Origin: an uncultured Collinsella sp.
GTDB taxonomy: Bacteria > Actinomycetota > Coriobacteriia > Coriobacteriales > Coriobacteriaceae
NCBI GenBank assembly: GCA_902494765.1
Contig: CABUUK010000008.1
Coordinates: forward strand, 1 to 50,398
DNA: 50,398 nucleotides
Direction of reading: 5' to 3'
The translations under genes and the position numbers were made by a program. The notes under the pieces were generated by a model. The model was not told the DNA's origin. It did no database searches and saw nothing but the letters and a program-made list of their open reading frames with translations. Positions 8,327-16,096 of the stretch are shown here, one piece after another; position 1 is the first letter of the stretch, and each line of letters starts with the position of its first letter.

Positions 8327-9706
8327 CTAAAGCTCGGGCCAGTAACCCTTGTTGGCCTCGATCATGTCGTCGAGAACCTCCTTGGCGACCTTCATCGACG
8401 GCACAGTCTTGTTGAGCGTAAAGGCCTTAAGCGCCTTCTCGTACGAACCCTCGATCGTAGCCTCGACAATGAGCTTCTCGGAGTTCAGCTGCTGCATCAT
8501 GAGGCCCTGCTGGAACAGCGGAATGTTGTCGCGGCTGATGACCTCGGGGCCGTTCTTGCCAATGTAGGCAGGCAGCTCGACCATAGCGTCGTAGGGCATG
8601 TTGGGGATGGCGCCCTTGTTCTCGCAAATGACCAGGAAGCGCTGCTTGGTGTCGTTCTTCAGAGCGATAGCCAGATCGGCAATCCAGTCGCCGTGGCTGC
8701 CCGCATAGAACGTGCTCTCGTCGATCTCGCCCGTCTTCTCGTAGTGATCGATACCGTCGAAGAGGTTCTTCTCACGCGTCTCCTCAACCTCGTTAGCACG
8801 GGTGCGCTCGGGGTTGGAGTGCTCGACGAACTCCTTCTGCTGCAGGTAGTAGTTCAGATACGTGTTGGGCAGGTACTCCGGGAAGCACTCCATGATCTCG
8901 TACTCGCCCTTCCAGACGTAGTACCAGCTGCCCTTGGTGTGGCGGTTCTGCTCGGGGTGCTCGTCGGTGGCCTCCTCGGGCTTCTTTGCCATGAGCGAGC
9001 CCATGCCCTTGAGGTACGAATCGGGCAGCAGAATCTCATGCTCCTTGATGTACTCGCGCAGCTGCGGGAGCACCTCCTCGCCCTTGTGGCGGATCGAGGT
9101 GAACCAACCAAAGTGGTTGAGGCCAAAGTAATCGTACTCAACATCCTTCTTGTCGATATCGAGCGCGGCGCAAACCACGTCGATGATCGCGATCGGCATG
9201 TCGCAGATGTTGATGATGCGAGCGTTCGGGCGCAGCACACGGCAGCCCTCGGAGACGATGGCGGCGGGGTTGGAGTAGTTGAGAATCCAGTAGTCCTTCT
9301 TGGCGTACTTCTCAACGTCATCGATCAGCTCGACCATGGGGAAGATGGTGCGCATGCCGTAGGCAAGGCCGCCGCAACCGCAAGTCTCCTGACCCACGCA
9401 GCCGTGACGCAGCGGAATCTTCTCGTCCTGCTCGCGCATGGCGTAGCCGCCCACGCGCATCTGGGCAAACACGAAGCTCGCGTCGGTAAAAGCCGTCTCC
9501 TTGTCGGTGGTCACCGTGAGCTTGATGTCCAGGCCGAGGTCCTCGTGCAAAATCCAGTCCACGAGCACGCCGATCTTGCGCTGGCGCTCCTCGTTGATGT
9601 CGTACAGACGAATCTCGTCAACGTCGAGCTCGTCCTTGCGCAGGGCGATGGACTTGACGATGCCGGGGGTAAAGGTGGATCCGCCACCACACAGAGTAAT
9701 GATCAT
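8327..9706 (-). CDS. glvA: GH4 6-phospho-alpha-glucosidase (maltose-6-phosphate hydrolase)
   Basis: 459 residues, full length for glycoside hydrolase family 4. The N-terminus MIITLCGGGSTFTPGI is the NAD-binding fold. CDMP (in INICDMPIAI) is the family signature typical of 6-phospho-alpha-glucosidases, where beta-type enzymes have CN-V/I-P. GLNHFGW and the conserved Cys and His would hold Mn2+. It should hydrolyse intracellular maltose-6-phosphate or related phospho-alpha-glucosides by the NAD-dependent redox mechanism. The ATG follows AAGGAG, 3 bp after the stop of the EIICB gene, so the two are translated together. Tandem stops TAG TAA. Confidence 0.9.
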   Translation of the reverse strand: MIITLCGGGSTFTPGIVKSIALRKDELDVDEIRLYDINEERQRKIGVLVDWILHEDLGLDIKLTVTTDKETAFTDASFVFAQMRVGGYAMREQDEKIPLRHGCVGQETCGCGGLAYGMRTIFPMVELIDDVEKYAKKDYWILNYSNPAAIVSEGCRVLRPNARIINICDMPIAIIDVVCAALDIDKKDVEYDYFGLNHFGWFTSIRHKGEEVLPQLREYIKEHEILLPDSYLKGMGSLMAKKPEEATDEHPEQNRHTKGSWYYVWKGEYEIMECFPEYLPNTYLNYYLQQKEFVEHSNPERTRANEVEETREKNLFDGIDHYEKTGEIDESTFYAGSHGDWIADLAIALKNDTKQRFLVICENKGAIPNMPYDAMVELPAYIGKNGPEVISRDNIPLFQQGLMMQQLNSEKLIVEATIEGSYEKALKAFTLNKTVPSMKVAKEVLDDMIEANKGYWPEL

Positions 9707-9709
9707 TGT

Positions 9710-11326
9710 TTACTGCTCCTTCTCAATTGCGTTTTCGACCTTGTCGCGCATCTCGGCGACCTTCATGCCAAAGATGATCTGGATATTATTGCCGTTGCGG
9801 TTGATGCCGCTGTTGGGCACGTGGTTGATGAGGTCCTCATTGATGAGGTCCGGGTTCTTAACGTTCACGCGAAGACGCGTAAAGCAGTTCTCGAGCTCCT
9901 CGATGTTGTCCTTGCCACCAAGACCTGCGACCAGGTCGGCAATACCTGCATCGACGCCCTCTGCGGGAGCCGCGGCAACAGCGCCCTGCTTCACCGCGAC
10001 AGACGCGGCGGCCTCGCCCTCGGCAACGGACTCGGCGAGCTCGGACTCCTCCTCGCGACCAGGCGTGTGGAGGTTGAGCTTCTTGATGAGGAAGGTGAAG
10101 AGGAAGAAGTACAGAGCGGCGTTGACGACTCCAAGCACCAGCATAACCGGCCAGTTGGTCTTGTCGACACCGAGGACCAGGTTGGAAACCACGATGTTGA
10201 TGATGCCGCCTGCAGTCGAAGCGGGCACGGAGAGGACCTTGAGCAGGACCAGGAAGATGCCGGAAAGAACCGAGTGAACGACAAAGAGCACGGGAGCGGC
10301 AAAGACAAAGAGGAAGTCCATGGGCTCGGTGACACAGGAGAGCACGGCGGTGATGATCAGCGGGATGATAACGGCCTTGGTCTTATCCTTGTTCCCCTTG
10401 TAAGCGGTGACGATAAAGGCGAGACCGATACCGATGTAGGGCCACAGGTTGTTGAAGGTGTAGCTGTTGAAGTAGGTGCTATCGGAGAAGGGCTGGCCCG
10501 TCATTGCCATCTCGGCGACACGGATGGGATAGGCACCGGCGATAACCTGATCGCCCAGCGTCAGGGTGCCACCCACATCGGAGAACTGGAACGGGGTGTA
10601 GATGAGGTGGTGCAGACCGGTAGGAACGAGCAGCTTGTTGAGCATGCCGTAGATAAACAGACCGATGTTGCCCGACTCCTTAATGATGCCGGCAACGGAG
10701 GAGATGGCACCCTGAACCGGAGGCCAAACGATGCAGAACCCAGCGCCCATGATCCAGGAAATGATGATCATGATCAGGAACGGAAAGCGAACGCCCGAGA
10801 ACATCGAAAGGGCAATGGGGAACTGCTTGTTCGAGTACTTGTTGAACACGGCACCGGTGATGCAACCAAGAATGATGCCGCCAAACACGCCGGTATCGAG
10901 CACCTGAATGCCCATAACGGTGGCCTGGCCGGTTCCGGTAAGGCCGAGCATGCCGCTCGCATCGGCAAGAGAGCCGGTGGCGTTGAGCACGATGTTGTTA
11001 GCCTGCAGGAACAGGAAGAACGACATCAGGGCAATCAGCGAGGCATGGCCCTTGTTCTTCTTTGCCATGGCGCCGGCGATGCCCACGCAGAACAGAATCG
11101 AGAGGTTGTTGATGATAAACATCAGCGACTGGTAGACAACGGCGCCCACAAGCTGGAACGGACCGGAGCCCAGTACGGGGACCAAAGCACAAATGGTCTT
11201 GTTGGTCAGAATGATGCCCACGATGAGCAGGATGCCGGCAACCGAGAGATACATCATCGGCTGAACGATCGACTTCGCGAACACCTCCAACGGCGCTTTG
11301 AAATTGAACTTCTTTTTTGCGGTCAT
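9710..11326 (-). CDS. PTS alpha-glucoside/maltose-type EIICB component
   Basis: 538 residues. Residues 1-400 form the membrane EIIC domain of the glucose/glucoside superfamily (many hydrophobic segments, LLVPTGLHHLIYTPFQF, CVTEPMDFLF). After an Ala/Glu-rich linker (TPGREEESELAES onward) comes the EIIB domain, with the phosphorylated cysteine in ELENCFTRLRV. It transports and phosphorylates the sugar using phosphate from the EIIA protein encoded upstream. With a GH4 6-phospho-alpha-glucosidase immediately downstream, maltose or another alpha-glucoside is the likely substrate. ATG 11326 was chosen for GGGGAG upstream. Confidence 0.9.
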   Translation of the reverse strand: MTAKKKFNFKAPLEVFAKSIVQPMMYLSVAGILLIVGIILTNKTICALVPVLGSGPFQLVGAVVYQSLMFIINNLSILFCVGIAGAMAKKNKGHASLIALMSFFLFLQANNIVLNATGSLADASGMLGLTGTGQATVMGIQVLDTGVFGGIILGCITGAVFNKYSNKQFPIALSMFSGVRFPFLIMIIISWIMGAGFCIVWPPVQGAISSVAGIIKESGNIGLFIYGMLNKLLVPTGLHHLIYTPFQFSDVGGTLTLGDQVIAGAYPIRVAEMAMTGQPFSDSTYFNSYTFNNLWPYIGIGLAFIVTAYKGNKDKTKAVIIPLIITAVLSCVTEPMDFLFVFAAPVLFVVHSVLSGIFLVLLKVLSVPASTAGGIINIVVSNLVLGVDKTNWPVMLVLGVVNAALYFFLFTFLIKKLNLHTPGREEESELAESVAEGEAAASVAVKQGAVAAAPAEGVDAGIADLVAGLGGKDNIEELENCFTRLRVNVKNPDLINEDLINHVPNSGINRNGNNIQIIFGMKVAEMRDKVENAIEKEQ

Positions 11327-11425
11327 AGCGGTACTCCCCTTCCTTTTCCGCAAATTAAGACAGATGTGCCCTGGACAAGACCGTGAGCCTTGCCTTATAT
11401 CAATCGATGTGTGGGCACGTTATGC

Positions 11426-12280
11426 CTAGAGACCAGGTTCTCCAAGCAGGTTAACAATGTGATATGCGAGATAACTCTTCTCAGCATCGGTAACGACAAC
11501 GTTATAGGTAGACGACAAGTGGGCGGCTATGGCGTCCGCGCACGAGAATGCGCAGGGATACGCCGTTTCATCGATTCGGAACAGCGCGTCTCCGTTGATT
11601 TGCCCTGCCGTAGGATCGAGCGCTCGCTGTGCGAAAAACTGCAGGTGACGAACGAAACGTTCGTAAGGCAGCGAGGTGTCATCGAGGGTCGTAGCATAGC
11701 GCTTGGAAACAATCGCGAGCACGTCGCGAACAAGCTGGACCGAAACAATCAAACGATCGGAGCGTTGCGGCATGGTGGCGTTGACGATATGCAGCGTAAT
11801 GAAACCCTGCTCTTCTTCGCTCATCTGAATGCCCATATACTCCTTGATAATCTGCAGCGCACGGCCCGCAAGTGCATACTCCTTGCGATAGGACTGCTGG
11901 ATCTCGAGCAGCAACGGATTCTCACAGGAGACGCCCTTGCGCTCGCGCTCCAAAGCAAGGCTGATATGGTCTGCGAGAGCAATGAGAATCTTGTCGTTGA
12001 TATCAACATTGAGCTCTCGACGGAGCATCTGAACAATGTCCTCGGCAATCACGAGGTTGACGGTGGGGATGGACTCCAAAAGATGTGCCAAGCGGTCAAT
12101 CGTACGCGAATCCTGAGAAGTTCCCTCCTACAACGCGTAGGTCTTTTCGATCGACGCCTCGTCGATGGCATCGCCGGCATGACGGCCAAAGCAGAGGCCT
12201 CGACCGATGACGATGAGCTCGGAGCCATCGTCCGAAGTGACCATTGCGACGTTGTTGTTAAAAACTCGCTTGATAACCAC
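11426..12280 (-). pseudogene. licT: LicT/BglG-type transcription antiterminator split by an in-frame TAG
   Basis: Read through, this frame is 284 codons, the normal length of LicT. Codons 1-50 (from GTG 12280; IKRVFNNNVAMV, IGRGLCFGRHAGDAID, IEKTYAL) are a complete CAT RNA-binding domain. Codon 51 (12128-12130) is TAG. The frame then continues with the two PRD domains (RLAHLLESIP, ITLHIVNA, YLAYHIVNLLG, including PRD histidines), ending in TAG at 11426. The stop lies within TAGGAGG, a strong ribosome-binding motif, but no ATG, GTG or TTG follows at good spacing; the first in-frame TTG is at 12091. The PRDs would normally sense PTS phosphorylation. A free CAT domain is known in LicT and SacY to antiterminate constitutively. 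Sequencing error cannot be excluded. Confidence 0.85.
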
Positions 12281-12298
12281 GGTACCCACCACAAGAAT

Positions 12299-12811
12299 TT
12301 ACTCGGAAAGCCAGACGACAGGCTCTTTAACAGCAACAGGGCCGGAAGCATGCTCACGAAGAGTCGAGTTCTCCGAGCGCTCGCACACGATAACGAAGAC
12401 CGTGGGATCGAAGCCGGCGGCGCGGACCACGTCGAAATCGACCTCGACGAGGGGCTGGCCCGCGTCAACGTGATCACCCTGGGCAACAAGCGCATGGAAG
12501 CCCTTGCCCTCAAGGTTAACAGTGTCGATTCCGATGTGCAGCATCACCTGAGCAGAACTGTCGTCGGACATGATGCCCAGCGCGTGCTCAGTCGGAAACA
12601 GCGCCGCGACGGTGCCGGAAACAGGAGCGCACACCGTTCCCTCTTGGGGAACCACGGCAACGCCATCGCCCACAGCACGGCTGCTAAAAGCGGGATCATT
12701 GGTTTTTTCTAGATGAACAAGCTCGCCGGAAACAGGAGCAAGGATTTCGAACTCGGAAGCTGCAGTCTTCTGCTCATCCGAACCGCCCATCAGGCGAGAA
12801 AAGAAACCCAT
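12299..12811 (-). CDS. crr: PTS glucose-type EIIA component
   Basis: 170 residues, the size of EIIA-Glc. Typical stretches: ILAPVSGELVHLEKTNDPAFSSRAVGDGVAVVP, then VCAPVSGTV, and LHIGIDTVNLEGKGF, in which His is the phosphoryl-accepting residue. It passes phosphate from HPr to the EIIB domain encoded two genes downstream. ATG 12811 (MGFFSRL) has AAGGGA upstream; the longer frame to 12874 has no ribosome site. First gene of crr-licT-EIICB-GH4. Confidence 0.9.
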   Translation of the reverse strand: MGFFSRLMGGSDEQKTAASEFEILAPVSGELVHLEKTNDPAFSSRAVGDGVAVVPQEGTVCAPVSGTVAALFPTEHALGIMSDDSSAQVMLHIGIDTVNLEGKGFHALVAQGDHVDAGQPLVEVDFDVVRAAGFDPTVFVIVCERSENSTLREHASGPVAVKEPVVWLSE

Positions 12812-12891
12812 GGTGGCATGTCCCTTCATAAATATAGCCCAACCAAAATCAAGCGAATGCATCCATAGAGACACACCCGTTCAAAGACTTT

Positions 12892-12923
12892 GGTTAGGCC
12901 CACGTCCGAGGGACTCGGTAACC
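12892..12923 (-). promoter_or_regulatory. Possible ribonucleic antiterminator (RAT)-like hairpin in the PTS operon leader
   Basis: In the leader of crr (minus strand) GGTTA and TAACC close a structure holding CCGAG-TCC-CTCGG and an unpaired 3' side, giving the asymmetric stem-loop shape of LicT/SacY targets. The sequence only loosely matches the known RAT (shared GTTAC near the 5' side). No overlapping terminator was clearly identified. A TACAAT -10 (12947-12952 on the complement) lies about 25 bp upstream. Confidence 0.4.
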
Positions 12924-13022
12924 TTCCGCATTTCTTTTACGGGAGATATTGTAGACAAGCCCAAAGCCGGAAGAACCATTATGACCGATGAACGGTATTT
13001 TTTCTTCGATAAACGGTATTTA

Positions 13023-13072
13023 GGCGGCACTTAGGGACGTTCCATTTCTGCCGGCACCCAGGGACACTCCTT
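13023..13072. repeat. Repeat family I, copy 1
   Basis: Contains GGCACTTAGGGACGTTCC and TGCCGGCACCCAGGGACACT. Its reverse complement matches the start of the element at 23761, with the same AAGGAGTGTCCC start and TGCCGGCA centre. Confidence 0.65.
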
Positions 13073-13074
13073 GT

Positions 13075-13219
13075 TTGGTGCATTGGGGACAGATTGGTTT
13101 GCACCAATCATGAGTTGCGGTGAAATAGGGACTGAAAAGCCGCTCAAAAGGCCAAAACAGTCCGTATTCCACCGCAACTTCAAGACGTTGGTGCAAACCA
13201 ATCTGTCCCCTTGCACCAA
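13075..13219. repeat. Composite palindrome: family B arms enclosing a family A element
   Basis: The left arm (13075-13107) begins TTGGTGCATTGGGGACAG. The right arm (13188-13219) is its near-perfect inverted copy. Between them sits the complete 65-bp element A (13114-13178). Elsewhere B occurs without A, so A looks inserted into B. Confidence 0.85.
13114..13178. repeat. 65-bp palindromic element A, copy 1
   Basis: Outer arms GTTGCGGTG and CACCGCAAC, then GGGACTG paired with CAGTCC, and an inner GCC/GGC hairpin. Differs from the copy at 32856-32920 in only a few loop bases. Confidence 0.85.
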
Positions 13220-13253
13220 AAAGGGCTCCGAGCAAAAACATGCCCGGAGCCCT
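13217..13253 (-). terminator. Rho-independent terminator of the DEAD-box helicase gene
   Basis: On the minus strand AGGGCTCCG pairs with CGGAGCCCT, followed by TTTTT. The T-run merges into the right arm of repeat B. Confidence 0.85.
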
Positions 13254-13286
13254 CTGGTCGCCTCGACTTAGAGCGCGACGCGTATG

Positions 13287-15536
13287 TTACTTGCGCTTGC
13301 CGCCGCCGTCACCGGGGCGACGGGAGCTACCGCCGCGCTTGCCGCCACGATTGTTACCATAGCTGCCACGGTTATCGCGACCGCCGGCACGACCGCCGCG
13401 GGAGCCGGCCTGGTTGCCGCCACGCCCGCCGCGATAGCCGCCACGGCGCTCCTCGCGGGTGTCGTCGTAGTTGCGCCAGTCATCGCGACGATCGCGGCTG
13501 GCACGCGGGTCGCGACGATCGCGCGACTCGTTAGAACGACCAGCGCCGCCGCGGCCACCGTTGCCACGAGCGCCCTCGCGACGCTCACCACCGCGGCCGC
13601 CATCGTGACCTCCGCGCTCGTCAAAGCGCTTGCCGCCGCGGGTACCACGCTCGTCACGCGAACCACGGCCTTCGCCGCCACGGCGCTCATCGCGCCCGCC
13701 GCGCTCGCCATCGCGACCGGAGCGACGACGGTCACCCGAGCCGCGCTTGCCGCCGCGCGAACCACGGCCTTCGTCCTCGCGCTCAACACGACGACGACCG
13801 CCACGGTCCTCGTCCTCACGACGGCGGCGGTGTGCCTCGCCCTGGAACTGCTTGGCGCGACGCTCGGCACGGTTGCCGCGCGGGCCCTGCTCAACAGCAC
13901 CGCCGCGCTCCTCGGCAGCCACCTCGCGAGCCACGCTCTCAACGGCCTCGTCCACGCGAGCCTGAACGCCCTCGCGCACGCGGGTCTTGCCGCCACGCTT
14001 GGGACGACTCGGGCGCTCGCCGTCGCTGCGGCGCTCGTCGCGACCGCGGTTGGAACGACCGGCCACATCGCCGTAATCGTCGCCGTTGCGCTTGCCGTCG
14101 CGACGTGCCTGCTCGAGCTTCTTCTTGCTCTTGGACTTGCCGCGCTTGGTCTTCTTCTTCACCTTAAAGGCCGCAGGATCGCGCTCGGGGTCAACCGCGG
14201 GCGGATTGGGGCCCACATGCAGGTCGCCGGCGTCATAAATGTCGGCCGTCTTGTCCATGAGCTTCTCGATCTCGTAGAACTCATCGACGTCCTGCTCGGT
14301 CACAAACGTAATGGCCCAGCCCAGCTCGCCGGCGCGGCCCGTGCGGCCGATGCGGTGGATGTAGTCGGTCGGCTCGGCCGGCACGTCAAAGTTCACGACA
14401 TAGCGCACATCGCTAATGTCGATGCCGCGGGCGAGGACGTCGGTTGCCACCAGCACGTCGACGGTGCCGTCGCGGAAAGCCGAAAGCGCGCGCTCGCGCT
14501 GGGCCTGGCTGCGGTTGCCGTGGATTGCGGCGGCCTTGATGCCCTTGCGCTCCAGACGACGGCAGCAGCTGTCGGCGCGGTGCTTGGTGCGCATAAAGAC
14601 GATAGTGCGCTCCGGGCCCTCCTTTTTGAGGAACTCGGGCAGCAGGTTGTTCTTGGCCTCGATGGACACCGGGAACACAAACTGGTCGACGGTGTCGGCG
14701 GTCGACGTGGCGGGCGCGATCTCCACGCGGGCCGGGTCGCTCACCAGGTCGGTGATCTCGCCCACGGCCTCCTCGTCGAGCGTGGCCGAGAACAGCAGCG
14801 TCTGGCGCTCGGCCGGCGTCTCGCGCACAATGCGGCGGACGGCGGGCAAAAAGCCCATGTCGAGCATGCGGTCGGCCTCGTCCAGCACCAGCACCTTGAC
14901 CTCGTCCAGGTGGCAGGCGCCCTGCTCGATCAGATCGACCAGACGGCCCGGCGTGGCGACCAGAATGTCGCAGCCGTACTTGAGCGCCGCGGTCTGGGGC
15001 TTGTAGCTCACGCCGCCCACGACGGTCACGGCGACATGGCCGGTGACGTCGGCAATCTTGCCGGCGACCTCATCGATCTGCTGGGCAAGCTCGCGCGTGG
15101 GGGTGATGACGAGCATCACGGGGCCGCGGCCGTTGCCCTCAGGCTTCTTGGCACCGCGACGGCGGTTGCGGCCGCCACGCTCGCGCACGGGCTTGGGCGG
15201 AGCGATGTGCTCCAGGTTGTTCATGGTCGGCAGCAAGAAGGCGGCCGTCTTGCCGGTGCCGGTCTGAGCGGCGGCAAGCAGGTCACGGCCCTCAAGCACC
15301 ACGGGGATCGAGCCGGCCTGGACAGGCGTGGGCGCCGTGTAGCCTAGGTTCTCGATGGCACGAAGCATCTCGTCCGAAAGTCCCAGCTCGTCAAAGGCGG
15401 GCAGGTTCTCGGTCGCGGACTCGACGGTCTCGGCGGCGCTGGCCTCGTCGGCAGCATCGAAGGCAGCCTGGGCCATGGCCTCGCGGGCCTCGTCCAGAAT
15501 CTCGGCGTCCGTGACGTCGGATACAGAATTACGCAT
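13287..15536 (-). CDS. DEAD-box ATP-dependent RNA helicase with long RG-rich tail
   Basis: 749 residues. After a 50-residue acidic N-terminus come the helicase motifs: Q motif (FDELGL to APTPVQ), AQTGTGKT, PTRELAQQ, TPGRLVDL, VLDEADRMLDMGF, SAT, ATDVLARGID and HRIGRTGRAG. Residues from about 440 are a very long, low-complexity basic tail rich in RGG, DRG and RDR, with GGGKRK at the end, likely RNA binding. It unwinds RNA duplexes, probably in ribosome assembly, mRNA decay or cold adaptation. ATG 15536 is preceded by AAGGA. The tail's strong codon bias creates long open antisense frames that are not genes. Confidence 0.92.
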   Translation of the reverse strand: MRNSVSDVTDAEILDEAREAMAQAAFDAADEASAAETVESATENLPAFDELGLSDEMLRAIENLGYTAPTPVQAGSIPVVLEGRDLLAAAQTGTGKTAAFLLPTMNNLEHIAPPKPVRERGGRNRRRGAKKPEGNGRGPVMLVITPTRELAQQIDEVAGKIADVTGHVAVTVVGGVSYKPQTAALKYGCDILVATPGRLVDLIEQGACHLDEVKVLVLDEADRMLDMGFLPAVRRIVRETPAERQTLLFSATLDEEAVGEITDLVSDPARVEIAPATSTADTVDQFVFPVSIEAKNNLLPEFLKKEGPERTIVFMRTKHRADSCCRRLERKGIKAAAIHGNRSQAQRERALSAFRDGTVDVLVATDVLARGIDISDVRYVVNFDVPAEPTDYIHRIGRTGRAGELGWAITFVTEQDVDEFYEIEKLMDKTADIYDAGDLHVGPNPPAVDPERDPAAFKVKKKTKRGKSKSKKKLEQARRDGKRNGDDYGDVAGRSNRGRDERRSDGERPSRPKRGGKTRVREGVQARVDEAVESVAREVAAEERGGAVEQGPRGNRAERRAKQFQGEAHRRRREDEDRGGRRRVEREDEGRGSRGGKRGSGDRRRSGRDGERGGRDERRGGEGRGSRDERGTRGGKRFDERGGHDGGRGGERREGARGNGGRGGAGRSNESRDRRDPRASRDRRDDWRNYDDTREERRGGYRGGRGGNQAGSRGGRAGGRDNRGSYGNNRGGKRGGSSRRPGDGGGKRK

Positions 15537-15807
15537 ATGTTGTTGTTCCTTATCTGCACGCGTTATGGGCACGGCATGCGGCCGCGCGAGCGTGCTTGGT
15601 AGTGCGCTAATACATACAAAAACGGGTGCGCACAGAGAGGACGTTGCTCAGCACGCTGGCGATCGCTTTGGCAACCCTATCACGCGCCGTCCAGACGCAG
15701 CAGCTCTAAGCGATGGAGCAGATTCGCCGCCGGTTAGTATACCCGCGCTTCGCATGCCCCCACGTAAACCACAGATGACGGGGCGGACGGGGCGGGCCTG
15801 GGCCGAT

Positions 15808-15866
15808 TGTCTCAATCTGCAACAGCTGCTCAGCAAAAACCGGCCGAACCGTTACAGATCAAGACA
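15808..15866. repeat. Family D palindrome (doublet 1, first copy)
   Basis: TGTCTCAATCTGCAACAG pairs with CGTTACAGATCAAGACA across a variable middle; 59 bp in all. Confidence 0.85.
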
Positions 15867-15888
15867 GAACTCAGCCACGCAAAACAAA

Positions 15889-15945
15889 ATCTCGATTTGT
15901 AACAGTTAGAGGTCATTTTCCCTGTTAGATGTTACAGGTTGAGAT
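15889..15945. repeat. Family D palindrome (doublet 1, second copy)
   Basis: ATCTCGATTTGTAACAG pairs with TGTTACAGGTTGAGAT; 57 bp, 22 bp after the first copy. Confidence 0.85.
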
Positions 15946-16018
15946 GTTTGACAGGGGCTGCCAACGATTGAGCAGCCACCCTCATCTGTATCGAAATGTC
16001 ATACATTTCTTTCTGTAC

Positions 16019-16049
16019 TGGACACCCCCAGGGGGTATGGGTGTATAGT
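16019..16049 (+). promoter_or_regulatory. copA promoter with CsoR-type operator
   Basis: -35-like TGGACA (16019-16024), a 19-bp spacer, -10 TATAGT (16044-16049). ACCCCCAGGGGGT (16024-16036), a perfect G/C-tract palindrome, fills the spacer, followed by a TATGGGTGTAT half. This is the style of CsoR operators, and csoR is the last copper gene of the operon. Confidence 0.7.
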
Positions 16050-16096
16050 ATCGGCAGGTTAACAATTCCAACACTACGCCACAGAAAGGAGAAGCC

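Larger units (their letters stand above)
15537..16018. other. Intergenic stretch between helicase and copA
   Basis: Holds two family D palindromes (15808-15866 and 15889-15945). In 15537-15807 I see no gene, RNA or clear promoter beyond the helicase ribosome site. Confidence 0.5.

Noticed and set aside
12128..12130. TAG in licT as a recoded sense codon
   Set aside because: TAG ends 22 genes here, so it must be an efficient stop; no pyrrolysine or suppressor tRNA gene is seen in the window.
12049..12513. Ser/Arg-rich minus-strand frame over crr and licT
   Set aside because: Out-of-frame shadow; the real crr and CAT-domain frames overlap it with clear family motifs.
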